From: Brachionus koreanus
Taxonomy: Eukaryota; Rotifera; Eurotatoria; Ploima; Brachionidae
NCBI GenBank assembly: GCA_016987375.1
Contig: PJRA01000216.1
Span: 792,503 to 847,026, forward strand
Direction of reading: 5' to 3'
Length of the DNA: 54,524 nt
A program made the position numbers and the translations under genes. Below the pieces are notes generated by a model that saw only the letters and a list, made by a program, of their open reading frames with translations, had not been told where the DNA came from and ran no database searches. Below, one piece after another: positions 1-12,766 of the stretch (within the stretch, counting starts at the first letter, position 1; each line of letters starts with the position of its first letter).

Positions 1-134
1 ATAGAGTCTATGAGCTAACTTGACCAGCGCTTTAACTTTTCTAGCTTGCTTGTTGAATTTAGATTTAAGCTCTTGTTTGTTCGCTGTAGAAGCTCCCCTA
101 TATTTGGCAAAAGCCCTGAATTTAAGTTGACATG
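1..134 (-). other. Open coding-like fragment at window edge, possible transposon relic
   Basis: On the minus strand a lysine/arginine-rich frame stays open for about 46 codons and runs off the left edge of the window. It contains KFRAFAKYRGAS and then KSKFNKQARKVKALVKLAHR. The rest of this stretch is saturated with stops, so an open, less AT-biased frame stands out. The Lys-rich helical pattern is like the linker between endonuclease and reverse transcriptase in many LINEs, but it could equally be an exon of a gene to the left. No start, stop or clear splice site is visible. Confidence 0.25.
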
Positions 135-1587
135 CATGAAATGAAATTTTTTACATTATTTTGATATACATGGTTTCATTTAAGGGTTTTAATTTATATT
201 CCGAATGAAAATAATCTGAGCAAAAATTCGGAATTAAAGTTTAATTTTTTACATTAGACATATCTATAAAAGTGCAAGGACTGGAGAAAAAATTTCGAAC
301 TCAGAATTTTCTGGACAAAGGAGTAGACTATATCTTGAACATTAAATCTCTCTTTGAAGATAGTATAGTATAGTATAGTGGTATATTGCAATGCATAGAT
401 GCGTAAATCTGACAATAGATTATGTGCAAAAAATATAATGAAAGTTTTTGTCTATTTTTGCTTTAAAAATATCACTAGATTGAGATAGTGAAGAATAGCA
501 ATCGTATTTAAGAGAATAATAGCTTAAAAGAAAAAAATATTTAACATACTTCAATGGTATTAAATTACGTAAATTTACCACATTTTAGGTAAAATAATAA
601 TTCTTCTTTTTGAAATTAAAAAATTTATCAAATATTTGAAAAAAAAATGCAATTTTTAGAAATATTCTATGTTGCTTCTCTTATATAATCCCATAGTTAT
701 TCTAATTTCTTTAAAGTAAAATTAGAAAATATCTTCTCCTTAACTTCTTCGATCTTCAGCCTATGTAATATTTAATTAATTTTTTTAAATCAATCAAATC
801 AAAAGTTGATTTTTATCTCGTTGATGTCTTTTTTTTTGTTTTTTTAGCATTTGGCATGAAACTTTATTTTTATACGAAATAAATTTGGCATTGTGAATTT
901 TGGAGCAAAAGACAATAACAAATATTAAAATAACTTTTTTCCAAGGGCCTAAAAACCATTCTGCAAAATATATCAGCTCATACAAGGTCTGTATCACCAA
1001 AATTTAGTCTGTGCAAAAAAATGCAATTTTTATTTTGATTTTTAGAATTAACAAAACGATTTTTAGATCCTTAGAAAAAAACTAATTATATTAAAAATTT
1101 TTGTTTTTGTTTTTTGCTTCAAAATTCACAATGTCTAAAATTTCAGCAAATCAGTAATAAAATTTTAGCCTAATAAACTAACAATGTGTTTTATTAAAAA
1201 AATTTGTTAATTTTTTATAATTAATTTTTGAATCAATAATTATTATTTTTATAATCTTATTATTAAACTAGACTAAAAAATGCATATTTTTTTAAATAAC
1301 TAATAAAATTTTATATTTTAAATCGATAATAAAATGAATTTATAGTTATAAAAATAAAGAACAACCAACAAACTTAATATCATTCTTGAGAAAAATAAAC
1401 TTACATTAAGTGTCAAATGAGTTTTGAAAGAATGAAAAATAATTGTGAATCTATAAGACAAATAATTTGGTATATCTAATTTAGTTGCTTAGTTACAATT
1501 TTTAACTTTAAAAAAAACTAAAACCTCAAGTAATGTTAATTGGAACTATTTACAACTAAGAATTTCAGCAATACAAATTTTTTCAAA
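135..1587. other. AT-rich intergenic sequence
   Basis: No convincing coding region on either strand. A short tandem of TAGTA units lies near 360-380. The small minus-strand open frame at 794-1000 has low complexity and no family resemblance. Just before the next gene, the sequence GAATTTCAG ends at about 1569, some 20 bp before the DNAL1 ATG, and looks like a splice acceptor (5' UTR intron or trans-splice site). Confidence 0.4.
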
Positions 1588-2484
1588 ATGCCGACCACTA
1601 TCAAAGAAGCTATAGCTAAATGGGTATAATAGAAATTATATCTATAAAATTATACTTTTATATTCAATAAAAGGAGGAAAAAAATCAAACAAAAGCAGCA
1701 GAATCTAAGGATGTTAAATTAAATGGTGTTTTTCCGCCTATTGAAAAGATGGATGCTTCACTTTCAACTTTAGTTAGTTGTGAGTAAGTTAAAGATAAAA
1801 TTTAAATATTTTCTAAATTTATTAATTATTAATTTAAAAAGGCGTTTATCTCTTTCATCAAATATGATTGAAAAAATAGCCAATTTGAATGGACTAAGTA
1901 TTAAATAAATACCACTTATTGATTAAAAATTTTATTAAAAAATTTTTTAAGAGAATTTGAAAATTCTCTCACTTGGTAGAAATTTAATAAAAAATCTTAC
2001 TGGTCTTGTAAGCATTTTTTTTTTTTAAATTTATTTGAAATTGAATGAAACAATTTTTAGGAAGTTGTTGGTGATACACTTGAAGAGCTATGGATTTCTT
2101 ATAATCAAATAGAAAAATTAAAGGGCATAACCGTCTTAAAGAAACTAAAAGTAAATATTAACTTCAAAATTAAAAAATTTGAATAGTATTTGATTGGAAA
2201 GAATTAAGGTTTTGTACATGTCTAATAATTCGGTTAAAGACTGGGGTGAATTTTCGAAACTAGTAAATTTTAGTTCAACTTTTATTTTAAGAAAAGATAA
2301 TTAACATTGCTTTTAGAGTGATTTGCCTATGCTTGAAGATCTTTTATTTGTGGGTAATCCATTAGAAGAAAAACATACTGCTGAAGGCGACTGGAGAAAG
2401 CAAGTCTCTCAAAAATTGAAGACACTGAAAAAACTTGATGGTGAACCAGTTATCAGAGAAGATGAAGCTGAAAATGAAGGATAA
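1588..2484 (+). CDS. DNAL1: Dynein axonemal light chain 1, copy A
   Basis: A leucine-rich-repeat light chain that binds the motor domain of the outer-arm dynein gamma heavy chain in cilia. Exons by splice consensus: 1588-1623, 1674-1783, 1842-1897, 1952-2007, 2061-2150, 2209-2262 and 2317-2484. They join in frame to 189 aa, the usual length (human about 190). The N-terminus [12 protein letters not shown], the block [11 protein letters not shown], repeats such as LKILSLGRN and [17 protein letters not shown], and the C-terminal [10 protein letters not shown] are near-identical to vertebrate DNAL1. All introns are about 50-60 bp. The ATG follows a splice-acceptor-like CAG by about 20 bp. A divergent paralogue follows 282 bp downstream on the same strand. 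Family assignment is firm; individual exon ends are hand-called. Confidence 0.93.
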
Positions 2485-2766
2485 AAATCTTTTTTTTAAG
2501 CTTAATTTTATTCAACTTTTTTAATTGATTTTAATAAAAAAAAATTTAAAAATTGTCCATTTTGATTTCTCGCAAACGTCCGAGAGAAATTACAATTTTT
2601 TTTTAAAATAAATGCTTAAGAAAATTAAAGTTTAAAAAAAAAAACGTTAATCAATATTTCATCTTATCAGAGTAACCTAGCAACTTTATCATATCAAAAA
2701 ACTCTTTATTTAGTTTAAATTTTTTTTTATTAAATTATTAGAAACTTAACTTAATTTTATAAAAAA

Positions 2767-4267
2767 ATGAGCACCACAATTAGAGATGCTTTGGAAACAT
2801 GGGTAAATAATAGACTATCAGACTACTGCTTTAGGATATATGTTTATATATTATATTAAAAAAGAAGGAAAATAACAAAACTGAACCTTCAACAGCAAAA
2901 GAAGTAAAGCTGAATGGAATAATGCCGCCAATTGTCAAAATTGAATCCTCAATATCCGTTTTAAAAGCTTGCGAGTAAAAGATTTAAAGAAACTTTGATG
3001 ATATTAAATTAACTTTTAGGCGTCTATCTTTGTCTACAAATATGATTGAGAAAATAAGCAATTTAAACGAATTAAGTAACAATTTATTCTAAAAATATTT
3101 AAAAAAATTTTTTTCTTATTTTCGTAGAAAATTTGCGAGTTCTTTCAATTGGCAGAAACTTGATAAGATCATTAATTGGGATTGTAAGTATGGTGTCTTT
3201 TTTAAAATCTTTATTATCTAAAAAAGAATGCATCATGAACATTTACAGCACTTAGATATAAGAATTTGGAAAAACAAATCACACCAAAGTGTTAAGCATG
3301 AAAAGCTTGTAAAGAAAGCTACTAAAATCATTAGTCAGATATTAAACCTTAGAGGTTGTCTAGGCTTTTATGTTTTTCGACCAAGTCTTTTCAAAAATAT
3401 ATGCTAAATAATATGAAATTTAATTGTGAAAAATTTTAGAAGCTTTTTTTTTATTTTATTCTCAAAAAAAAAGTTGTAAATTTTAGATTTTTGTTAATTT
3501 TGAATTCATTTTAATTAATAATCAAATAAAATAAAACTACAAATAATTTTATAAAAATTAAAAATTTTGATTTTAAAAATACAAAAAATATAGAATTGAT
3601 TAAATTTTTATTTGAACCTTTTAATTAATCGGTTGGTTTCTTAAAGCTTCAAGAAGACCATCTTCGATAAAATTTTAGATTCAAATCCATTTCATTTTTT
3701 TATCATATTTACTTTTTCCTCTCAAAAATTTTCTTTTAAACTAATATCTTTAATTTATATATTCAAATTGACTTTTTTTATTTTTTTTAGGAAACAGTTG
3801 CAGATACTCTTGAAGAATTATGGATTTCATACAACCAAATAGAAAAACTACAAGGGATTTCCAATTTGAAAAAATTAAAAGTTTTAATTTAAATATTTCA
3901 ATATTTTTTACTAATTTTATAAAATAGATTTTGTATATGAGCCACAATTTGGTCAAAGACTGGCCTGAATTTGATAGAATGGTTTGATTTTTAGCTCCTT
4001 AAATCTTAAAAATTTTAACAACCTGATTTTCAATATTATAGAAAGATTTACCAATGCTGGAAAATTTATTATTTATCGGAAATCCACTAAGAGAAAGCTT
4101 TAAAGATAAAGATGAATGGACCGTAGAAGTAAAGGCAAGATTGAAAAATCTAAAAAAATTAGATGGTAATATTTGTTTTGTTCTGTAAATCACGATTTTA
4201 TTTTAAATATTAATTTTTAGGAGAGGCTATTTTGCGAGACGATGAAGATTCACAAAACTTCAATTAA
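2767..4267 (+). CDS. DNAL1: Dynein axonemal light chain 1, copy B (tandem paralogue)
   Basis: Second DNAL1 gene directly behind copy A. Exons: 2767-2802, 2865-2974, 3020-3075, 3128-3183, 3791-3880, 3928-3981, 4042-4165 and 4221-4267, joining in frame to 190 aa. The first six intron positions match copy A exactly. Copy B has one more intron (4166-4220), splitting the codon of KKLDG, and its fourth intron is swollen to 607 bp. It keeps [18 protein letters not shown] and [11 protein letters not shown] but diverges at the N-terminal linker and tail, for example [12 protein letters not shown] and the acidic DDEDSQNFN end. No frame damage is seen, so it looks functional. Presumably also an outer-arm dynein subunit, perhaps with tissue or stage specificity (inference). 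Confidence 0.9.
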
Positions 4268-5002
4268 AAATTTTGATCTTAAAAAAATTTTTGGCCTTTA
4301 AAATTAATTACAATCCAGCAAAAATAAATTTAAAATAAATATTTCTATTTTTGCTTTGAATAGGAATTTTATTAAATTAAAAAAAAGAAATGCTTTTTGA
4401 ATATTTTTTTTCAATAAAATTTATAAATAATTATAAAAAAAATCGATTTAGCCCATTTTCCAGCAATTTATTAAACATATTTGCGAGTTTTTCTGATAAA
4501 ATCGATGAGAAGACCACGCAAAATCAGCTTTGAAAATGAAAAATTGTCAAAAAAAAAATGGAGTAACAAAAAATGATTTCAGAATTTCATGGATTATTCG
4601 AAATTAGCGAATATAAAATTAACAATTTACAAAAGATCGAAAAAAAATTCTTTCACCAATCAATCGTATTCTTCTATCTATTCATTCTTTCTCTACATTA
4701 AATTATACAAAATAAAATAAAAATGGGAAAAAAACACAATAAATAAATTTTTATGTGTTTGATTTTTATCACTTTTTTGCTTTTTTTTTACTATTTTTTA
4801 AGATTCAACAATATAATTAATAACAAATTTTAGCTTATTGAAGTCTACAAACTAAAGAATCTGAGACAGGACTAGTTCTAAGTCTAAGCCTTGTCTGATA
4901 AAAAAATCCATTGTCCTAATAACCTCAAGAAAAATTATTAAAACATATAAAAATTGTGTTGTTTAGAGTCTAGTTTTTTATTCAAGGTTATTAGGTAAAT
5001 GT
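4268..5002. other. AT-rich spacer between convergent genes
   Basis: 735 bp between the stop of DNAL1 copy B (+) and the stop of ZFYVE1 (-). It holds AATAAA-type polyadenylation signals and T/A runs. I see no coding sequence. Confidence 0.4.
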
Positions 5003-8000
5003 CTAGCTGGCAATTTCATTTGAAACACAATTGTTGCAAACTCTAACCGGGGTTTCCCAACCACGAGATGGTACAGGTCTTAATTGAGGCGAGCAATTGT
5101 GACATACACCATTGCCACATGATCTGCAATGATGCAATGGGAGAAATTCATCAAAATCTTTTTGACATAAACCGCATTTGATGCATTCTGAGTCAGGCTT
5201 CCAGTAAGACGGACGGGCCGACTCTTTGAGTACGTCCAATGGAATTTTAGTTGCATAGCCAATAATACCAAATGTTTCTTGAACGCTTTCGGTCACTCGA
5301 CGAACCATTACCTCATTGTTGCCAGTGAGAACACTGAACGTGCTTGTTTGTGCATTATGGTTGTTTTTCAGAGCCACTAGAGATGCTGGTTCTTCGATAA
5401 TTGTTTTGTCAAAACAGGAATTGCAGACTCTTACTTTGTCCGTAGGCGACCACCATGGAATAACCTTTCTTTTAAGACTGCATTTGTCACAAAAACCTTG
5501 GCCACATCCACGGCAATGATGCTTTCGTTCACTAGTTTCTTCGAATGATTTCTTACAACCAAAACAAATTAGAATATCCGAATTGGGAATCCAATAAGTC
5601 GGCGCCACTTTGTCTGCCATCCATTGTTTGGCCACGTTAGCAGGCTTTGAACTAATGTTCTGAATTGACTCGCCTAAATAGGACACATTGTCAATAATTT
5701 TTCTGGATAGATTGTGAGATGTTCCGACGTTGTTTTGTTGGCCTGGCCAAATGTGCTTTAGTTCGGTGCGCACTACCGATTCAGGGTCTGGATTTCCGTA
5801 CCAATACTGACGTGAACGAAATATTATGCCATGATGCGGACACTCCAACACGTATCCGGAGTAAGTATACTTGACAATTCCGATTAAAGAATTATCACTA
5901 GATGCAGAAGTTTTTGGAACTACAACCACTTCTTTTCCAGCTTCATGACAAAACTTGACGAAAAAAAATTTTAATCTGATTTTAATCTATTTTAGATTTA
6001 AATTTTTACTTTGCAAACATAAACTTTGTTATCATATTGATGATCATAGTGACATTTCTCACCACATTCGTGTAGTATTCCATCTTTCAAATGATTTATT
6101 GAATTCTGACATCGTTTTCTAAATTGGAATTTTTTTAGATTTTTATTATTTTAACAAAGATTTTTCTTATAAAAAATATGTTTATTTCATAATTTTTTTT
6201 GGCTTAAGAACACGATATTTTTAAGAAAAATATTTATTTTAAAGCTTTTAAAGCTTTAGGCTTTCAAGTGGCTTTTCTAGTATTATATATCGTCAATAAA
6301 CTATCAATCCTGCATCTAAAAATATTCCTAATACAAGTTTAAAAAATATCTAAAACATAATGCTGTCTTATTTTTACTTGAAGTTTAAATTAAACCATTT
6401 CAAAAAATTTTCATATTATTTGTGAGCCAAAGATAGCCAAAAACTAACCCAAGTTCATGTTATAATCAGTTATCTTTTTAAATTTTTAGAAAATTTTTCA
6501 ATTGCCAAGAGAAATGCAGGGATAAAATATTAATTTAGAAAGGCAATTTTTGATTTTAAATAAGGATAGTCAACAAAATATTTTGTTTAAATTAAAATGT
6601 AAATAAATCAAAATCCTAAATTGAATTGGAATTCTATCGAATTCCAAAGCATATAATCGAAATAGAAAAATCGCTATGTCGATTTCTAAATGCTTTTCTT
6701 TGAAAGCATTTTTCTCAGTTTTTATTTTTAGCTTTTAAAATAAAATTTGATTAGATCAATTGTTACACATGAAAAGATTGTGTTTTTAAGATATTCTAAT
6801 CATTAAAATTAAAAAAAAATTGTAGTAAATAAAATAATTTTTGCTTAGTTCAATTGACTTTTTTTTATTTAGCTTAAATAATATTTGTTTTTAGATTAGC
6901 TTAATTTTAAATAAAATTCAAATATTGAATTCGATTTTAAAATCTAAAATTTTAATAATACGAACAATTTAAACGCTTTTGCTCTAAAGAAGAATTTGAG
7001 ATAATAGTTTGAAGTGATATTAAGAAATTAGGGTAAGAAATTGAATGATCGAAATTTTACATATTTTCTGTCAAATATTTTTTATTTATATGCTCTACTA
7101 AGTGACTAAAGCATACAAAAATGGGCCCAAGAAGATTTTGATTCTTCAAGTAATAATACTAACAAAAAATTTTAGTTCTAACTTTAATTTTTTTTTCTTT
7201 TTTAAAATGAACTATGTCTTATCTCAGTATAAGATTTTTTTTTACATTAAAAAACTCTTATTTAAACAGATAAAATTGCTAGAAAAAGTCCAACAAAAAC
7301 ATTATCACGTATAGTACTTTAATAAATGGCGAAATACCACTAAGCATCGATGAGACTAGTTGCCAAAAAATAATAGATTGATACCAAGAAAGTATATTTT
7401 TTATCAATTTTGTTTTTTTTTTGCATCAAAAATTTCAAACATAAATTTAGCATTTTTTAGCCTAAAACGGGTGATACCAAATTTTGATGAGTTGACAATG
7501 GTTAAAAATAAATCATAAACTTTTTATTTTTTGTAATGGCTAGGTCTATGAATAGGTAAAATAAAACTTACGACTTGGTTTTTAAATTATTTGAAATGAT
7601 TTTATTATAATACAAAAACTATGCTCTTAGAAAGCGATTTATTTATTTTTACAAAAAAAGTCAAAATTTTTTGATAATTTCAATTATGTTTTCACCACTA
7701 AAGGTTTAAAAAAATACTCAGCTTAGTTGAATTTTTCAGCAATAAAAAAATTAGCTCACAATCTAAAAACAAGTTTGGATAAATTTAAAAAAAATATCTT
7801 AGTTTAGTTTTTAAGTTATGTAAAGTAAACTTTAAATAAATTTGTTTAATTTTTTCGCGTTAGATAAGTTCATTTCAAAAATTCACAAATAAAAATTCTT
7901 TTTTATTAGTTCTATAGTTAAAAAAATTTTCAATGTTTAGCTTTATAAAGCATACCTAAAAAATTATCGTTAAAAATTTTTGTCTGCGTTAAATTAAAAA

Positions 8001-9868
8001 AAAATAAGAAATTTTTTTTTTTAAACTAATTTTTGAGCATTATCACCAAATATTGGTCAAAAACTTAAATTTACATAGTTTTTTTTATAAAATTAGACTA
8101 CAAAGACAAAATGGTGATACAAAATAAAAATTTTAATTAGTTTTTGTTCTCTATGAAATTTATTATTTGTTCGACCATCATAATTTTAGTGATTTCTTAA
8201 TTTTTTGTAGTTTCTTATTTTCATTTAAAGCCTAATTCTCTTCCATTTTTGTAATTTACAAGATTTTAATAAACTAGACAATATTTATGTTTTTTAAAAA
8301 GAAAATAGTAATAATTTTTTGAAATAAAAAATAAAGATTGTTTTAAATTTAGATGGCTAGACTCAAATAAATGGTATTTGAAAACAAATAAGAGAAAAAA
8401 ATTACCCGCATGATAAACAGGTTGCTGAACAAGTGAAATATTCATCGGCAAAAGTGTTTACATGATACTTATTAATAACTCCATTGAATTTATCGTTTAA
8501 AACTTTGAAAACCTGATAGATCGAGGACAATTTTCTGGGCGGACGAACAGAATTGTTCTTTAGCAAATATTTGATTGTTTGTGCCAATTGAGTAAAATCA
8601 GTTGCGGAGAAATTTTTCTCATGTGAAGTTTGGGTGCCCACATATTCAATCGAACTAAACGCATTGTAACTCAAATCTAGTTTGGCAAACCGTTCCCTTA
8701 GCTGATGAGCAACAGTTCTATCGTTTCCGTCCGAGTCGACCTCATCTTTTAAAATGTCGGTATACTGGGTCTCGTGAAATATGACGCAGTCAGGTCCCAA
8801 ACAGGAAATTGTGTCCAGCTTGAGTTTTATAGCTGCTTGTTTCAGCTCTTTGCTAAAATATTTTAGATATGCCGTGCTGGCATCGGACAAAAATTTAAAC
8901 AAATCATTGTGCAAACGCTCTGCCCTAGTGCGATAAATAATTACATCTGATATTGCCAGCACTTTAAGCAATAGTCTCATCCGTTTGTTCTCATTGGACG
9001 TGCTGCCCAACAGGCCCTCGGTGTCGAATATCAACGAATTGGTTAATGGGTCATAGGCGCACCAAACGCCCATAGTGCACGTTTCTTGTTTGTGCGAAGT
9101 TCGAAATATGTTGCGTCCATTGAAAAATGTATGGTTCAATGTGTGAGATTTTCCGTCGCCAGTATTGCCAAATATCGACACACACTTTACCAATTTGTCG
9201 TCATTTACGGGCATTGATGATTCGGTCGAATTTTTCAAATTTCTGCGAAAAAGTTTTATAAATTCTTCGGCTGATTTTACTTGAAGACTTTCATTGTCAT
9301 CTAGAATAATGTGCGATTTAACTTCCTCGCATAATATTTTATGAATGGTCGAGTTGTCCAAACTTTGTGGCACGAGCATGTTTCTATTGTCTGTGTCCAA
9401 GTCTAAAATGCCATAGAAATCACTAGATGATATGTTTGACGAGCTTGGGTTCAGCTTTAACAAATTGGTGGGTGATGTTGAAGCCGATGAAGAAGTTGAG
9501 AGAGAATTAGACGACACTGAGTCTAAATCGATATTTTGATTCAAAATTTGCTTAGTTAAATTAACATTTATGACTGGTGGTTCGCTTTGATGCATAGAAT
9601 TTCGTTTCGTTGTTTGTATGGGCTGAACTATTTGAACAGGCGTTATATGCACCGTTTCGGTCTGATTCAAGTCCACTTCTTCGAGCACTGAGTCGCTTAG
9701 CTTGACCACATCCTCTTTGATCGGCTCGCACTTGGTCAAATTTTCGCTTGCTTCTTCGCTCAAGTTTTGATTTCTTTTCGATTTTTTCTTTGCCTTTGAG
9801 TTGGGCACATTCACTATTTGTGTTCCTATCTGTTCTTCATTTTTGCTGTTAGACGAATTTTTTTTCAT
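5003..9868 (-). CDS. ZFYVE1: ZFYVE1 / DFCP1, double FYVE-containing ATPase-like protein
   Basis: Binds PtdIns3P and marks ER omegasomes and lipid droplets during autophagosome formation. Exons on the minus strand: 9868-8406, 6118-6010 and 5953-5003, in frame to 840 aa (human 777). Residues 1 to about 180 are Ser/Asn/Gln-rich and probably disordered. A P-loop NTPase domain follows with Walker A GNTGDGKSHTLN near residue 234 and DTEGLLG near 282. A Cys-rich segment crosses both introns (CSATCLSCG, then HECGEKCHYDH). Two C-terminal FYVE fingers lie near 645-710 (RKHHCRGCG, RVC) and 770-835 (PLHHCRSCG, RVC). The second finger lacks the usual basic residue before HHCR. The first intron is 2287 bp and contains nothing recognisable. 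The exon 3 frame has no ATG near its beginning, which supports splicing. Confidence 0.93.
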
Positions 9869-12440
9869 CTCTCTAAAAAAACCGACAAAAAAAATAATTT
9901 TGTTTCTCTTTAATTTAATTTAGTTAATGTTTTAAAATTTTATTTGAATAATTTATAATTAGAAATTTAATTAGAACAAACAATATGACTTGGAAAAAGC
10001 TGACATTAAATCAAATGGCACCAAAAATAGAAGTAAAATGAGACAGTGCTTGAAAATGTTCTAATAAATTATTTAAAAATGTCTAAAAAACTGGTTACCA
10101 ATGTGTGTGGAATTGTAGAAAAAAATCGATATTTATTTTGCGTATTTTGAAAAAAATAAAAAATCGTCATTTTTCCGATTTTTTTCGACTAATAAAAACA
10201 ACCATCAAATTAAACTGAATATTTTATTTGAATTAAAAAAAATATATAATTTCTTATTTCTAATATTAATAATTTATGCTCTTTTAACTTGAATAAACTA
10301 AGCTTGCAATATTTCAAGTGTTTAAATGAGAATAATTTATTCCTTTTCAAACGTCAAACCACTCTCTCTTTGCATTATAATTTTCTCCCTCCTATTCTAA
10401 TTCACTAACCACTATAAAGTGACTAATCAAAACAGATGATAGGATTTTTAACTGCGTAAAATCATAAAATATCTTGCGCAATTTTATAGCTTACTTGGTT
10501 TTTTATGTAGTTCCAAGATAGAATCTAAAAATTCTAGTTGCTATGACTCAAAAGAAAGCTCGGAAATAGCACAGCTAAATTTTGGTTAACTTAATTCAAG
10601 ATCCTAAGCCGTCAATTGCTTTAATAATCTAGAAAAGTTTTAAATTCAAATAAAAGAGCTTATGCAAATTTATTTAGACGCTTTTCAGGGAGAAAATAGC
10701 TCAATGCAAAGAGTATTAAATCTAAAAGAAGAAAAGATTAAATCGTTTAGTTGAAATTAGGAAAAATTATGATGAAAGGTTTTGAATTTAGGTCGCTTTT
10801 GAATAGAAAACAAGGCTCGTCATATGATCGCTTGTTTGAGATGAAATTGAAATAATATTTGCTTGATTTAAGTGTCTAAATTTGAAGTCCCTTTTTCTTT
10901 TCTAATAGAAAAAACGTAATTAAATAAAAGAGAGTAAATTTCCTTAATTTATTTTTCACAAATTATTAAACATTTTTAGATGTAAGTTTATTTAATTTGT
11001 TGCTTAAGAAAATATTCACATACACACACACACACCTATACGTCGGTTTTTATTTGCTCCAAATATTTAAAAAAAAAAAAGAAAACTCATATAGGATTGT
11101 CAAAATATTTTAGCATATTCAATTTGAAAATAAAAAAAAAATTTTAGTCTTTTAAATTAAACACTTTTAAAAAATAAAATGAAATTAAAAATCCATCTGA
11201 TTAAGTTGATTTCTTATTCTAAAAAAAAATCAAACCCAAAGTTTAGATATTTTAAAATTAATTTTTTTTTATTTGAGTTCTATTTAAAGTTTATTTAAAA
11301 AAAAAAAATCTAACTGACATACTTTTGAACAATTAGCCATGTCTGGGTAAAATCTACATGGAATATTTGAATCCTAAAATGCAATAAAATTTATATTTTT
11401 TACTTAGTTTTCTTAAAGCCGTCTAAATTTAACTTATTATTTATTAAAATATATTTTATCCTCATAATTAATTAGCTTAAATTATTGCGTAATTTTAGTT
11501 CAAAAAAAAATTAACTAGAAATGATGAATTATTGCCAAAATTATATTTTAAAAAATGAAAAAATTTTAATGTTCTAAGCAAAATATTGTTGTTTTGAAAA
11601 TTGCTCGAAAAAAATATTTCTAAATAAGCTTATTTTACGGTTTTGTCAATCTAAATTAAAATTATATCCTGTTTATGATTAAAAATAATTCTAATTTACC
11701 TTAAACTAAAAAATAATTTATATTTTTCTTCAGGCTCAAAATGACTTAACTGAATATATGACATATAATGTTATGATGAAATTTAAATTGATAGAATATA
11801 AATCTTGTTCATTACCTAGATATTTTTGTTCTCCAGGGTAAGATAATCCTTACCGAAAAAAAATGAAAATTTTTATAAAATTTACTGAAACTCGTAGAAA
11901 TTATGGCTGGATACTTTTAATTGAAAAATAAGCCGTTTAAAATTTTAAACAAATTCTATTAGACTTTAAGTAATTCAATTTTGTTTTTTTTTTAAACACT
12001 TGATTCAACTTTCTTTTTAATATAATTTTTAGTTAAGCATTTAGGGTTAAAATTAATGATAATAATTCATGCAAAATTAGATTTTATTAATTTCTTCTTA
12101 ATTAATTAAAATGCTTTTTTTTATTGTTGGGTAAAAATTAATTCGTTGTTTAATTGCATTTATTTAGAAAAAAAATACTAGTAAATTATTATCTTAGAAG
12201 ATATCGAAAAAGATATCGAAGGAAAAGAAAAAATAATAAAAAATTTTGTTTAGTCTGTATTAAAAATGCAAACAAAAAATTATGCTAAATGATCTTTTAT
12301 TAAATGATTTAACTTAGATTAATAATTATTTTTTGTTACAAAGATAAATTCAAATTTGTGTATGCCAAGGGAGACCAGACAATATATTATAAATTCTTAA
12401 ATATCCTTTTTGATAAATATTAAGATCGAAAAAATATCTA
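9869..12440. other. AT-rich intergenic sequence upstream of ZFYVE1
   Basis: About 2.6 kb with no supportable gene on either strand; all frames are broken by frequent stops. A (CA)n microsatellite lies at about 11016-11037. The part nearest 9869 should hold the ZFYVE1 promoter, but I can name no element. Confidence 0.4.
11016..11037. repeat. (CA)n microsatellite
   Basis: Run of about ten CA/TA dinucleotides reading CACATACACACACACACACA, embedded in AT-rich intergenic DNA. Confidence 0.9.
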
Positions 12441-12766
12441 AACACTATTTAGAAGTGTAGATGCATGGCAAAACAGTTATAACATTGCAAACTACAGACA
12501 TATTTTTATAATCCACTCTACATTTTTTGCCCAAATGAATTGTAAAAGAACAGTACTTTAAGTCTTTGACTTTTTTTAAATTATTGATTGTTGAAACTTC
12601 TATTACTTCGGGAGCTAAACCAATCCATTTCTTAACTACTCTATTTATGAGGAAATCGGTCCCTTGTAATCACTTGGTAGAGGCTTGTTCATAGCTTCTT
12701 TTTAAAAGCCCTCTGATTCTTCCCCATTTGAAAGAATCATGTACATGGCCCAGGTTTCACCATACT
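12440..12766 (-). mobile_element. Decayed CR1/Jockey-type LINE tail
   Basis: The minus strand encodes a broken copy of the C-terminal end of a non-LTR retrotransposon reverse transcriptase. Recognisable pieces are INRVVKKWIGLAPEVIEV and then STINNLKKVKDL, which match the family pattern FFxNRVxNxWNxLPxEVVxxxxxNxFKxxLD. In-frame stops and frameshifts interrupt it (for example a stop just before LQGTDFLIN). It ends with a Cys/Lys-rich tail and stop near 12440. It abuts a second, unrelated LINE remnant at 12767. Non-functional relic. Confidence 0.6.

Noticed and set aside
3184..3790. Short open segment ([20 protein letters not shown]) in DNAL1-B intron 4
   Set aside because: About 45 codons only, no recognised family and no inverted repeats; most likely insertion debris or chance.
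7102..7314. 70-aa frame inside the ZFYVE1 intron
   Set aside because: Phe/Lys/Ile-rich AT-driven composition, no domain and no splice context.
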